From Shimwellia blattae DSM 4481 = NBRC 105725 (GTDB taxonomy: Bacteria > Pseudomonadota > Gammaproteobacteria > Enterobacterales > Enterobacteriaceae): a DNA stretch of 64,000 bases. The notes beneath the pieces are model-generated. The model saw only the letters and a program-made list of their open reading frames with translations. It made no database searches and was not told where the DNA came from. Below, piece after piece: positions 1 to 7,592 of this stretch; position 1 is the stretch's first letter; every line of letters begins with the position of its first letter. The position numbers and the translations under genes were made by a program. The stretch covers positions 1,240,001 through 1,304,000 of the forward strand of contig NC_017910.1 of the NCBI RefSeq assembly GCF_000262305.1, given 5' to 3'.

Positions 1-233
1 ATGTATTGATGGAGAGCGATAAGGAAATGCTCATCACTGATGACCCCATTCGTTACCGTGATGTTCACTGGCGTCTGGTCTGGGAAGATACGCGCTACTG
101 TGACGGTATTATCCCGGATGAGTCAGAGTATTTTCTGGATGATGCTCCGGGTAAGCGTATTACCTGCCGGAGTGGTGAACAGTGCCCGCATTCCGGACAG
201 TGGGCCACGCTTAGCGGAGGGCACCAGCAGTTT
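1..233 (+). repeat. Direct repeat copy A (immunity gene core)
   Basis: This block equals 1256-1488 at offset 1255 with one difference (G at 200, A at 1455). It is cut by the left edge, so the true repeat may be longer. Identity stops abruptly at 233, inside the codons following QQF. Confidence 0.95.
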
Positions 234-386
234 ATTGATGTTCAGGCAGGAGTGATTATGCCAGAGGCCACGAAATATCAGCATGATATGTATATACGTG
301 AAATACGCATCCCGGCGGAGTGGAGTCTTATTGACAGGGATGATGGTGGCAGCGTGTTTGCTGTGACGCCTGATGAGGGGAATTGA
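1..386 (+). CDS. Imm71/Imm72-like T6SS immunity protein, C-terminal part (gene cut by window edge)
   Basis: The reading frame is open at the left edge and ends at the TGA at 384-386, so only about 127 C-terminal residues are visible. They carry the same block as the complete gene at 496-1641: the WRLVWEDTRYCDG segment and the C-x5-CPHSG motif, which I associate with Imm72-type immunity proteins of polymorphic and type VI toxins. Bases 1-233 match 1256-1488 with a single mismatch; after that the two proteins diverge (QQFIDVQAGVIMPE here, QQFAYVREGDNMPE there). Seen: duplication and motif. Known of the family: neutralises a cognate toxin in the producing cell. Inferred: it protects against a T6SS effector encoded to the left. 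The family call is from memory of the motif. Confidence 0.6.
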   Translation, partial: VLMESDKEMLITDDPIRYRDVHWRLVWEDTRYCDGIIPDESEYFLDDAPGKRITCRSGEQCPHSGQWATLSGGHQQFIDVQAGVIMPEATKYQHDMYIREIRIPAEWSLIDRDDGGSVFAVTPDEGN

Positions 387-499
387 TCATACTGCGTAAT
401 TCGCCCTCATTAGATGAACTGCGCAGCAAGGTGAAGGAGAGAACGATAATTAACGCCGCCCGTGTGGAGCGCCAGACAACGACAGGAGGTGAACAATGA
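383..499 (+). CDS. Very small ORF between the immunity genes, doubtful
   Basis: A 38-codon frame starts at a TTG overlapping the stop of the upstream gene and ends in the TGA that overlaps the ATG of the next gene. Its first residues (RNSPSLDEL) look like the start of the downstream TssE (INSPSLYEM), but the rest does not. It has no good ribosome binding site of its own. It may be a leftover of the duplication or simply a spacer carrying the strong AGGAGGTGA site of the next gene. I do not recognise a function. Confidence 0.15.
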   Translation: MIILRNSPSLDELRSKVKERTIINAARVERQTTTGGEQ

Positions 500-1641
500 T
501 GAGTATCGAAAAAACAAAATATCCGATGAGCGATGAGCAGGTGCGTCGCAGGCTGTTCTGGCTGTTACAGCGGCTGAGCAGCTACACCCTGTGGCAGCGT
601 AAACGGGATGCCTGGGCATGCTTTACTGAAAAATATGAACATGCGCTGAAAACCTGGCCGGAAGAGATAACGAAGGGATTTCATCCGAAAAGTATTATCA
701 GGGTATATGAAGCGTTGCGTCTCTATGATGAAGGGTTGCCGGAACTAGCGGCGGGCAACCGGCAGGTATGGCAACGTCAGTCAGGAGCCTTTCATCAGCT
801 TTTTCGGCCCGTGAGTTTAATCAGAACTTATTTTTATTATCCCTGCCATAATGAACGTGGTGGTCAGGAAGAACCTTATCCTCCGGAAATAGAAAAAATT
901 AATAAGTGGCGCATTGCCGCAGAGTTTTGGGGCGATAATTTAATTTATCCGCCGCATGATAATGTCTGTAATTTCTTTGATGCAGAATATTTGCTTGATC
1001 CTAAAAATTATAACTATAATTTGACTCAGCTTGCATACCCTGTTTTCCCCGGAAATCTTCCCCCCGTCCCTGAACGCAGAGACATTATTATAAAAACTGA
1101 CGATCCGGTACCCTGTGATGGTATCTGGGAGCCGGTAAATATTTTGTACAACCATAAGTTTCTGGTGATTAAAGACGGTATCAGCGGGTTTAAAAATCTC
1201 GGGGCGTACAACTATTTTATTCGCGGAATGAAGGCCCCACGTCAGATTTATTATGATGTATTGATGGAGAGCGATAAGGAAATGCTCATCACTGATGACC
1301 CCATTCGTTACCGTGATGTTCACTGGCGTCTGGTCTGGGAAGATACGCGCTACTGTGACGGTATTATCCCGGATGAGTCAGAGTATTTTCTGGATGATGC
1401 TCCGGGTAAGCGTATTACCTGCCGGAGTGGTGAACAGTGCCCGCATTCCGGACAATGGGCCACGCTTAGCGGAGGGCACCAGCAGTTTGCTTATGTTCGT
1501 GAGGGAGACAATATGCCAGAAGCGAGGGTTTATACAATCGGCAGTCTCAGTCCGGAGAGATTTACACCCGCAAACTGGAGTCTGCTGGATCGCGACGACG
1601 ACGGCAGCGTGTTTGTAAGCGCTACAGGTGAGAGGCCCTGA
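496..1641 (+). CDS. Imm71/Imm72-like T6SS immunity protein
   Basis: A 381-residue soluble protein without signal peptide or membrane segment. The N-terminal about 200 residues, with the segment AEFWGDNLIYPP, resemble Imm71, and the C-terminal part with WRLVWEDTRY and CRSGEQCPHSG (about residues 315-326) resembles Imm72. Such two-part proteins sit beside type VI effectors and inhibit them. A strong AGGAGG lies 8 bases before the ATG; the alternative ATG one codon later (499) is equally possible. The centre of the gene (about 800-1060) is clearly more AT-rich than the neighbours, which suggests transfer. The stop is followed after 2 bases by tssE. The 3' third is a near-perfect copy of the upstream gene. 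The cognate toxin is not in the window. Confidence 0.6.
   Translation: MMSIEKTKYPMSDEQVRRRLFWLLQRLSSYTLWQRKRDAWACFTEKYEHALKTWPEEITKGFHPKSIIRVYEALRLYDEGLPELAAGNRQVWQRQSGAFHQLFRPVSLIRTYFYYPCHNERGGQEEPYPPEIEKINKWRIAAEFWGDNLIYPPHDNVCNFFDAEYLLDPKNYNYNLTQLAYPVFPGNLPPVPERRDIIIKTDDPVPCDGIWEPVNILYNHKFLVIKDGISGFKNLGAYNYFIRGMKAPRQIYYDVLMESDKEMLITDDPIRYRDVHWRLVWEDTRYCDGIIPDESEYFLDDAPGKRITCRSGEQCPHSGQWATLSGGHQQFAYVREGDNMPEARVYTIGSLSPERFTPANWSLLDRDDDGSVFVSATGERP
1256..1488 (+). repeat. Direct repeat copy B (immunity gene core)
   Basis: Second copy of the 233-bp block at 1-233. The sharp right boundary, followed by homologous but strongly diverged tails, fits recombination or gene conversion between tandem immunity paralogues. 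Confidence 0.95.
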
Positions 1642-1643
1642 CT

Positions 1644-2093
1644 ATGCCGATAAATAGCCCTTCTTTATACGAGATGCTTTACGGTAATTTTGCCGGTGAT
1701 CTCGACCTTCAGCATATCAGTGAAGAAAATCAGGTCATCCTGTCGGTGCTGGATAATATGCAACGGATCCTTAATAGCCGCGCCGGCACTCTGGCACATT
1801 TGCCGGACTATGGTCTGCCGGATATGACCACCATTCTGCAGGGGCTCCCTGGTACTGCACATAAGCTGATGTCGACGCTGTCTGCCGTTCTGCTGAAGTA
1901 TGAGCCGCGCCTGAAGTCTATTGACGTGCTACTGCTTGATCAGGAAATTCCTGGTGAGTTGCGCTATGCCATTGATGCAGAACTTAGCGGTGTTGGTCTG
2001 GTGCGCTATGGCACTGAGTTTATGCCCGAAGGGCGGGTGTTACTCCGACATCTTAAGCAGCATCAGTATCTCGATACAGCAACCCGTCTGTAA
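1644..2093 (+). CDS. tssE: Type VI secretion baseplate protein TssE (gp25-like)
   Basis: A 149-residue protein of the gpW/gp25 baseplate family. Visible family features are the N-terminal PSLYEML segment, the central SRAGTLAHLPDYGLPDM block typical of gp25-like proteins, and a C-terminal beta-rich part (LRYAIDAELSG). TssE is a wedge component of the cytoplasmic T6SS baseplate on which the sheath is built. The length is normal. The ATG lies 2 bases after the upstream immunity gene, and a further small gene starts 13 bases after its stop, so it belongs to one transcription unit. An immunity gene directly before tssE puts effector cargo inside the structural cluster. Confidence 0.88.
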   Translation: MPINSPSLYEMLYGNFAGDLDLQHISEENQVILSVLDNMQRILNSRAGTLAHLPDYGLPDMTTILQGLPGTAHKLMSTLSAVLLKYEPRLKSIDVLLLDQEIPGELRYAIDAELSGVGLVRYGTEFMPEGRVLLRHLKQHQYLDTATRL

Positions 2094-2106
2094 AGCAGGT
2101 AACATC

Positions 2107-2577
2107 ATGTCAGTAAAATCACAGTTTCTCGAAAGATTGCAGAACAGGCAGCCTGCTCCGGCTTCATCGGTCAGTAAGAGTCAGGCCGATATCACAGAGT
2201 TTCGCCTGCGAATGACGCAACTTCAGGAGCAGATGGACACGTGGCTGGTGGGCACCGGGCTGAATGTGGAGACGTTCAGTACATCCGTTACGGACCTGCT
2301 GGTTGAGGGGCGAGTATTTGATATTGCCGCCCTCGTTTTGCATATCGACGACCGGTCTGTAAAATTTGTGCCAGCATTCCTGTATGGTCAGGGTGTGACC
2401 GGGTGTGTGGAGACGGCCTGCCATAATGGCGGAGTCGTGACGCCTCTGGGGCGGTTATTTATGCGGTCAGGAACGGTGAACAACTGGGCCTTTTCTCCAT
2501 CAGGTGCTTTATCCTCTCCCGGGCAGAGTTTTGATGAGAGCACGTTTTTTAGTTTGATATTGACGCTCCTTCCATAG
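2107..2577 (+). CDS. Unrecognised 156-residue protein in the T6SS cluster
   Basis: I chose the ATG at 2107 because it lies 13 bases after the tssE stop, just behind AGCAGGTAACATC; the frame runs open further upstream inside tssE. The protein is soluble-looking, has a helical and polar N-terminal half (residues about 20-45 rich in Gln and Glu) and a second half with two cysteines (GCVETACHNGG). No known domain is apparent to me. Its place between tssE and a VasL-like gene, on the same strand with tight spacing, suggests a T6SS accessory or assembly protein, but that is inference from position only. Confidence 0.6.
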   Translation: MSVKSQFLERLQNRQPAPASSVSKSQADITEFRLRMTQLQEQMDTWLVGTGLNVETFSTSVTDLLVEGRVFDIAALVLHIDDRSVKFVPAFLYGQGVTGCVETACHNGGVVTPLGRLFMRSGTVNNWAFSPSGALSSPGQSFDESTFFSLILTLLP

Positions 2578-3006
2578 CGGAACCGGAATAAGTAATATTT
2601 TTTCCCTGTTAGTTATTGCATATTTACCTGGCGAAATAGTTAATTGCTGCCTGGGCACAGAGGTACAAAATAAATCACGGATGTAGAAATGAGGAAATTA
2701 ATCTCCCTTCTGGTATCAGAAGTTATTTTTACGACACAATCTGATGTCGCTCGTGGAATAAATCTCACCATGCCAGAAATAAAGCCTCCCGGGCTCTGCA
2801 ACGTATTGTGGATTCAGCGTATAAATTGAAAGTTAAAACTCTGCTTTCCGGCCTTATCAATAAGGCTGAGTGTCACTACGGGCAGCTTGAATATATTACT
2901 GACCTGGTAGCGCTACGGTATTTGCAGCGTCTCGAATATACAGAAAGCGAAGCCGCATAAACGATAACCCTTAATAACTTCTTGTACGTCAAATGGACAA
3001 CCGGTC
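2578..3006. other. Gap of 429 bases with decayed coding sequence
   Basis: The stretch is AT-rich at 2578-2690 and holds two overlapping short frames (2689-2829 and 2745-2960) that look like one frameshifted gene, described separately. No tRNA, insertion sequence end or clear terminator is seen. The following gene at 3007 has only a weak ribosome binding site. Confidence 0.5.
2689..2960 (+). pseudogene. Probable frameshifted small gene (about 90 residues)
   Basis: The first frame opens with ATG at 2689 (MRKLISLLVSEVIFTTQSDV) and stops at 2829. A second frame, open from 2745 to the TAA at 2958-2960, continues with RNKASRALQRIVDSAYKLKV and ends in a Tyr/Leu/Glu-rich tail. Joining the frames near 2770-2790 would give a compact helical protein whose N-terminal half looks like a helix-turn-helix. 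I do not recognise the family. The call rests on two overlapping frames with protein-like composition and no start for the second. Confidence 0.35.
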
Positions 3007-4407
3007 ATGAATGACATTACCTCACGTAAAATTAAAACCGGTGGCGACCCGCGCACGCTACCGGATTATGCCGCCCTGCGCGATGAACTGAGCAAGCTGG
3101 CACACCCGGCACGCCCGGATGTGAACTGGCAATATGTGGAAAAACGCTGCCTCTCGCTGTTTGAACAAAACGGTGTGGAGCTGCAGACCGCCGCCTGGTA
3201 TGCACTTGCCCGTACGCAACTGGCCAGCCTGTACGGCCTTAATGAAGGTCTGGAGATTCTGGAGGCACTGATAAGCCATCAGTGGGGCGTGCTCTGGCCA
3301 CAGCCTGTTCATGCCCGGATGGAGATTCTCAGCAGTCTGAGCCAGCGCCTGCAGCAACTGATGCGTATGCTGCCACTGCATTATGGCGATCTCGGCCAGC
3401 TGTACCGGGCAGAGCAACGGCTTACTCGTCTGGGGGAGGTATTACAGCGTCTGGAGCTCAAACACCTCAGCCAGCTCGATACCCTGCGAACCCTGATACA
3501 TAACAGTGCTGTGCGGCTGGAGAACAGCGATGCGGCAACCAGCACCGGGCCTGATATTCAGCCAGGTATTGTGTTGCCAGCGAGCGTCATGCACAGCGTG
3601 GCGGGGCCTGCCAGGGCACCAGCGGAAGAGAAACGCGCGCCGGAGAGCACCGTAAAGTGGGTGTTTGTTGCACCGCCGGAACGGCAGCCGGACGTGGAGG
3701 TGCAGGCGGCCCCCCCCGCGCCATTAAGCAAGCCGGTAAATAAAGGGAAACCGTTCGCCGCCGGAATGGTTACCATGCTGGTGATAAGCACCATTGCCGT
3801 ATGGGGCTGGCACTATCTCCGCCAGCCTGATCCACTACAGGTTCAGCTTGCCGCATCACTGGCGCCGTTACCCGCACCACTCACGCCAGCACAACTGGGG
3901 GCACTGCGCCAGCACTCCCTGTTACCACAAACGGTTATCTCACAAACCGGGCAGCAGCTTGCCTGGCTGGATAAATTGCCCCCTGACTGGCGTCTTGCCC
4001 GGAGCCAACAGCTAGTGGATCAGGCGCAGATCCTGTGGCCGGAGCAGGCAAAACCCCTGATACAGAAGTGGCAACAACAGCTTAATGCCGCCACATTACC
4101 ACCCGAATATCTGAATGGCTGGCATCAGGGGATGACGACGCTGCAACAACTGAGTGACAAGCTGAACAGGCTGGATGTGCAGAAGGGGAAATACATAACG
4201 GTCAGTGAGCTTAAGTCATCCGTATTCAGCATGATGACCGCTTTCGGGCAGAGTATTCCGCTTGAAGAGCAGCTTCGGCAAATGAACCAGTTACCGATCG
4301 ATTCCCCTCAGCGTCAGCGGCTCAGCAGGGATATTGAACAACACCTCCGGTCACAGATTTATACGCTGGGGCAGATGAAAAAGAGTACGCAGGGGGAAGG
4401 GCAGTAA
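3007..4407 (+). CDS. VasL/TssA-like type VI secretion protein (ImpA N-terminal domain)
   Basis: A 466-residue protein. Residues about 1-160 form the ImpA_N domain shared with TssA (GGDPRTLPDYAALRDEL, then the WYALARTQLASLYGL and EALISHQWGVLWPQPVHAR motifs). Residues about 160-245 are a Pro/Ala-rich linker, about 251-269 one transmembrane helix (GMVTMLVISTIAVWGWHYL), and the rest a periplasmic VasL-type C-terminal domain. TssA-family proteins prime and cap the growing tail; membrane-anchored members like this are thought to stabilise the distal end of the sheath or the baseplate contact. It is the last gene of the cluster in this window and points at the convergent ant operon. Confidence 0.8.
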   Translation: MNDITSRKIKTGGDPRTLPDYAALRDELSKLAHPARPDVNWQYVEKRCLSLFEQNGVELQTAAWYALARTQLASLYGLNEGLEILEALISHQWGVLWPQPVHARMEILSSLSQRLQQLMRMLPLHYGDLGQLYRAEQRLTRLGEVLQRLELKHLSQLDTLRTLIHNSAVRLENSDAATSTGPDIQPGIVLPASVMHSVAGPARAPAEEKRAPESTVKWVFVAPPERQPDVEVQAAPPAPLSKPVNKGKPFAAGMVTMLVISTIAVWGWHYLRQPDPLQVQLAASLAPLPAPLTPAQLGALRQHSLLPQTVISQTGQQLAWLDKLPPDWRLARSQQLVDQAQILWPEQAKPLIQKWQQQLNAATLPPEYLNGWHQGMTTLQQLSDKLNRLDVQKGKYITVSELKSSVFSMMTAFGQSIPLEEQLRQMNQLPIDSPQRQRLSRDIEQHLRSQIYTLGQMKKSTQGEGQ

Positions 4408-4484
4408 AAACAACTGGGGGATACTCCACGGTGAATGGCTGGTGTTGGGGCTGTGTTTTTTTGAACCACTAACCGGATACCAGG

Positions 4485-4516
4485 CCGCCCTGGCCAGTAC
4501 AGCATTGCCAGGGCGG
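4485..4516. terminator. Perfect 10-bp hairpin between convergent vasL-like gene and antC
   Basis: Arms 4485-4494 and 4507-4516 (CCGCCCTGGC and its complement) flank a 12-base loop, 8 bases from the antC stop. Neither side has a T-run, so it is at best a weak or RNA-stabilising terminator serving both converging genes. Confidence 0.45.
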
Positions 4517-4524
4517 TGTGTACA

Positions 4525-5535
4525 CTAACTGGATAAGAACTTTTCGTAATAAAGCCGGGTGGCGGGCAGGCTGGCCTGGCTCAGCCAGTGGCTGATACTG
4601 TCGACCATCCCTGGCGGGCCACACACGTAGAGATCAACCCCGTTTTGCCAGGTTTCTGACGGGCTGAGATGATCTGTAATGTAGCCCGTTTTTCCCCCCC
4701 AGCCCGGCCCCGGGTTGCTGAGCACAATATCAAAACTGAATGCACTCATACTGGACTGGTAACCAATCAGCCTTTCCAGTTCGCAGATATCCTCCGCCGT
4801 GCGCACGCCATAGTAGAGGTGGATCGGGAATGTGGTGCCCCGGGCAGCAATGCTATCCAGCATGGCCAGAAAGGCGGAAAGCCCCGTTCCACCTGCGGCC
4901 ATGACAACCGGGCGCGTGATATCACGCAGGTAAAACGTGCCGTAAGGGGCATCCAGCGTAATGCGGTCCCCGGGTTTGCATGTTTCACGCAGGTACTGGC
5001 TCATTTTGCCGTCTGCCAGCATACGTACCAGGAACTCGATATTGCCCCCGGCGGGCCAGTTTGAAAAGGAGTAGGCCCGCTGGCATTCACTGCCGGGCAC
5101 GGTCAGCCGGGCATACTGGCCGGGTAAATATTCCGGGCCGCCGTGTGCGTCATCCATTGCGATCTTCAGCACCGCCGTGGTGGGGGATATGTGCTGAATA
5201 TCACTCACCAGGCCGCTGTAACATGCCTGCTCACCGGTACACAGGCTGGAATCAAAATTAAATGAAAACGTTGCGTCTGAATGGAGGTGGGTCTGGCAGG
5301 TGAGTACCTTGCCGTTGCTCAGATCATCAGCGTTTAAGGCGTCTTCATCCACATATTGCTGGCTATATTTCCCTGATTCGCACTGGCCTTTACAGGTGGC
5401 ACAAACGCCTTCCCGGCAATCGAAGGGAAGGCGGATACCGTTTTTCAGGGCGGCATCCAGGACGCTCTCCTGCTCGCCGACCGGGCAGAAAAGGGTTTTA
5501 CCGTCAGCAAAAGAGAAGGCGGCTTTGAAAGTCAT
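4525..5535 (-). CDS. antC: Anthranilate 1,2-dioxygenase electron-transfer component (reductase)
   Basis: A 336-residue NADH:ferredoxin reductase that passes electrons to the oxygenase AntAB. The order is an N-terminal plant-type 2Fe-2S domain (FDCREGVCATCKGQC, fourth Cys in VLTCQTH near residue 80), an FAD domain (RAYSFSNWP), and an NAD domain (AGGTGLSAFLAM and the YVCGPPGMV near the C-terminus). This is the BenC/AntC layout and length. The gene lies 11 bases after antB and is the last gene of antABC. The assignment to anthranilate rather than benzoate follows from AntA; the reductases of the two systems are hard to tell apart alone. Confidence 0.85.
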   Translation of the reverse strand: MTFKAAFSFADGKTLFCPVGEQESVLDAALKNGIRLPFDCREGVCATCKGQCESGKYSQQYVDEDALNADDLSNGKVLTCQTHLHSDATFSFNFDSSLCTGEQACYSGLVSDIQHISPTTAVLKIAMDDAHGGPEYLPGQYARLTVPGSECQRAYSFSNWPAGGNIEFLVRMLADGKMSQYLRETCKPGDRITLDAPYGTFYLRDITRPVVMAAGGTGLSAFLAMLDSIAARGTTFPIHLYYGVRTAEDICELERLIGYQSSMSAFSFDIVLSNPGPGWGGKTGYITDHLSPSETWQNGVDLYVCGPPGMVDSISHWLSQASLPATRLYYEKFLSS

Positions 5536-5546
5536 AAGATACCCCC

Positions 5547-6038
5547 TCAGAGATGGTAGAAATCAAGCACGGAGTTAATCGTGTCATTCAGCAGCACAAC
5601 GTGCTTGCGGGCGATACGCCAGCTTTGCTGGTGTGGCACCAGCGTATAGGTGGCATAACCGTAAAAGTCTTCACTGGTGCTGTGCCGGTAATAGGACGTT
5701 TTCCAGTTTGCTTTGACACTCAGGGCGCCATCTGCCTGCGGGGAGATGCGCACGTTGCTGATAAAATGGACCGTTCGCGGCAGCGGTACGGCGGAGGCCG
5801 CTTTCCCGGTGCGCAGGCGGAAAACCCGGTCTTCAAGCCCTGTGCGGTTCGCGTAATAAATCAGGGATAACCCTTTGCGCGGATCCTGCGTGTATTCATG
5901 CTCAGAATCCCACTGGGGAAGATGAAACTCGCAGTCCTCCGTGAAAAGCGCCAGGTAGTCATCCCACGCTTTTGCATCACAAAGCGCTGATTTTTCATAA
6001 AGAAATTGTTCAATCTGGTACTGGAGTTCGGCGTTCAT
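5547..6038 (-). CDS. antB: Anthranilate 1,2-dioxygenase small (beta) subunit
   Basis: A 163-residue protein of the aromatic-ring hydroxylating dioxygenase beta-subunit family (cystatin-like, same fold as scytalone dehydratase). Typical segments are EQFLYEKSALCDAKAWDDYL, the FHLPQWDSEHEYTQDPRKGLS block and the C-terminal RIARKHVVLLND. It has no cofactor and is structural in the alpha3beta3 oxygenase. Its ATG overlaps the antA stop by one base (TAATG), so the subunits are translationally coupled. Confidence 0.88.
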   Translation of the reverse strand: MNAELQYQIEQFLYEKSALCDAKAWDDYLALFTEDCEFHLPQWDSEHEYTQDPRKGLSLIYYANRTGLEDRVFRLRTGKAASAVPLPRTVHFISNVRISPQADGALSVKANWKTSYYRHSTSEDFYGYATYTLVPHQQSWRIARKHVVLLNDTINSVLDFYHL

Positions 6039-7447
6039 TACTGGGCCTCGCGAATATTAAAGGGGTTCATCTCTTCAGCCATTGCCTCAAGGCCCGCCAT
6101 TAAGAATTTTTGCCAGTACCCGTGCTGGTTCACATATAAGCCCTCATGGGTAAATTCGGTGCCGGTCATGGCCGGGGTTATGTCCAGGGTTGTGGTGTTT
6201 TGTGTCGGGCCGCGCTCCCAGCGGTCGCAGCCGCGGGAGATATCATTCCAGCGTTCAAGACGGGCCTGAAAGCCCCGCTGCGCCTCGCGGAACTCCACCA
6301 GATCGTCTGGCGTGCCCATTCCGGAAACGTTGAAAAAGTCCTCAAACTGGCGAATGCGGCTTTCCCGATCGGCGGCTGATTCCCCCTTCACGCCGATACA
6401 GAAGCTGTGGATCTCGGTTTTATTCCACGCCAGCGGGCGGATAATACGCAGCTGGGAGCTTATCTGGTCGAGGAAAAACATACTGGGGTAGATATTGAGA
6501 TTGCGCAGGCGGTGCATCATCCATTCGGCGCGTGGCTGCCCGTGTTCTTTGATCAGGCGCGGCATAATATGCGCGTAACCGGGGCGCACGGCAGGGTTGG
6601 GCATATCGCTGAACAGGACGCTGTGGCCGTTGTGGAACGCAAACCAGCCATCGTCCGTATCTGCATCACCGGCACCCAGTTTACTGTAGTCGAGCGTCTG
6701 GCTGGCCTGAGGGTTATGTTGCTGATTAACCTGCTGGCGGTGCTGTACGGTGGTTACGTAGTTGTAGTGGACCGTGGAAACATGATAACCGTCGAGACCA
6801 TTTTCATTCTGCAGTTTCCAGTTGCCTTCATAGGTATAGGCGGAGCGCCCTGGTAAGACTTCCAGCTCGCCGCTCTCTGACTGCGCGACCATCATGTCAA
6901 AGAAGATACGCGCATCGCCAAGAAACTCTTCCAGCGTGTCGCTGCCCCGGGTGTTGAGATTGATAAAAACGAAGCCGTTATAGCTGGCAATCCGCGCTTT
7001 TTTAAGGCTGCGGGTGGCTTTGTCAAAATTTTCCGGATACTCCCCCGGCGCTTTGACCTTTACCAGCCGCCCGTCACTTTTGTAGCACCAGGCGTGGAAC
7101 GGACAGGTAAATGTGGACTGGTTGCCCTTCATCATGCGTGTCAGGGTGGTGCCGCGATGCTGGCAGGCATTGATCAGGGCGTGCAGTTCTCCCTGACCGT
7201 CGCGGGTCACAATAATGGGCTGGCGACCTGCCCGCAGGGTCATAAAATCATGGTTGTTGGGGATCTCGCTTTCATGGCAGGCGTAGATCCACTGTTTTTC
7301 AAAGATGAGCGCCATTTCCAGATCGAATAACGCTTCGTTGGTGAAAATGTCGCGGGCGACGCGATAGATACCTTCGTCCGGGCGAATATCCAGACAGCCG
7401 CTGATATAGGCTTTCCAGTCATTTATTTCGGATAGTGTATACGTCAT
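6038..7447 (-). CDS. antA: Anthranilate 1,2-dioxygenase large (alpha) subunit
   Basis: The Rieske oxygenase alpha subunit converts anthranilate, O2 and NADH to catechol with release of CO2 and ammonia. Residues 95-118 hold the Rieske motif C-x-H-x17-C-x2-H. The mononuclear iron site follows with Asp219, His222 and His227 in GLDGYHVSTVHYNY; the third ligand is probably in GTPDDLVEF. Whole segments (SGRLVKVKAPGEY-like, HVLFSDMPNP-like) agree with AntA of Pseudomonas and Acinetobacter as I remember them. I start at the ATG at 7447 (MTYTLSEINDW), which matches the family N-terminus; the frame is open 12 codons further up to 7483. 469 residues is normal. First gene of antABC. Confidence 0.9.
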   Translation of the reverse strand: MTYTLSEINDWKAYISGCLDIRPDEGIYRVARDIFTNEALFDLEMALIFEKQWIYACHESEIPNNHDFMTLRAGRQPIIVTRDGQGELHALINACQHRGTTLTRMMKGNQSTFTCPFHAWCYKSDGRLVKVKAPGEYPENFDKATRSLKKARIASYNGFVFINLNTRGSDTLEEFLGDARIFFDMMVAQSESGELEVLPGRSAYTYEGNWKLQNENGLDGYHVSTVHYNYVTTVQHRQQVNQQHNPQASQTLDYSKLGAGDADTDDGWFAFHNGHSVLFSDMPNPAVRPGYAHIMPRLIKEHGQPRAEWMMHRLRNLNIYPSMFFLDQISSQLRIIRPLAWNKTEIHSFCIGVKGESAADRESRIRQFEDFFNVSGMGTPDDLVEFREAQRGFQARLERWNDISRGCDRWERGPTQNTTTLDITPAMTGTEFTHEGLYVNQHGYWQKFLMAGLEAMAEEMNPFNIREAQ

Positions 7448-7592
7448 TTGAATGATCTCGTTGTTGTACAGGCGAGCCATCATTCAATACGGGGGGGCGG
7501 AGAAGCGCTATCCGGTAAATCAGCAGAATTTATCCATTTTGTTTGCGCAGTGAAACGCGCGGGCCATTATGTGATGGCCGTTGGGTTCCGGG
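7448..7592 (-). promoter_or_regulatory. antR-antA intergenic region, probable ant operon promoter
   Basis: The 145 bases between the antR stop and the antA start contain a perfect 6-bp inverted repeat with a 6-base loop (GGCCAT...ATGGCC at 7562-7579) and a run of seven G (7491-7497). The inverted repeat may be an antR terminator stem or part of an AntR site. No convincing -35/-10 pair can be picked by eye. Confidence 0.35.

Noticed and set aside
2578..3006. Insertion sequence remnant in the T6SS gap
   Set aside because: No inverted repeat ends, target duplication or transposase motif could be seen.
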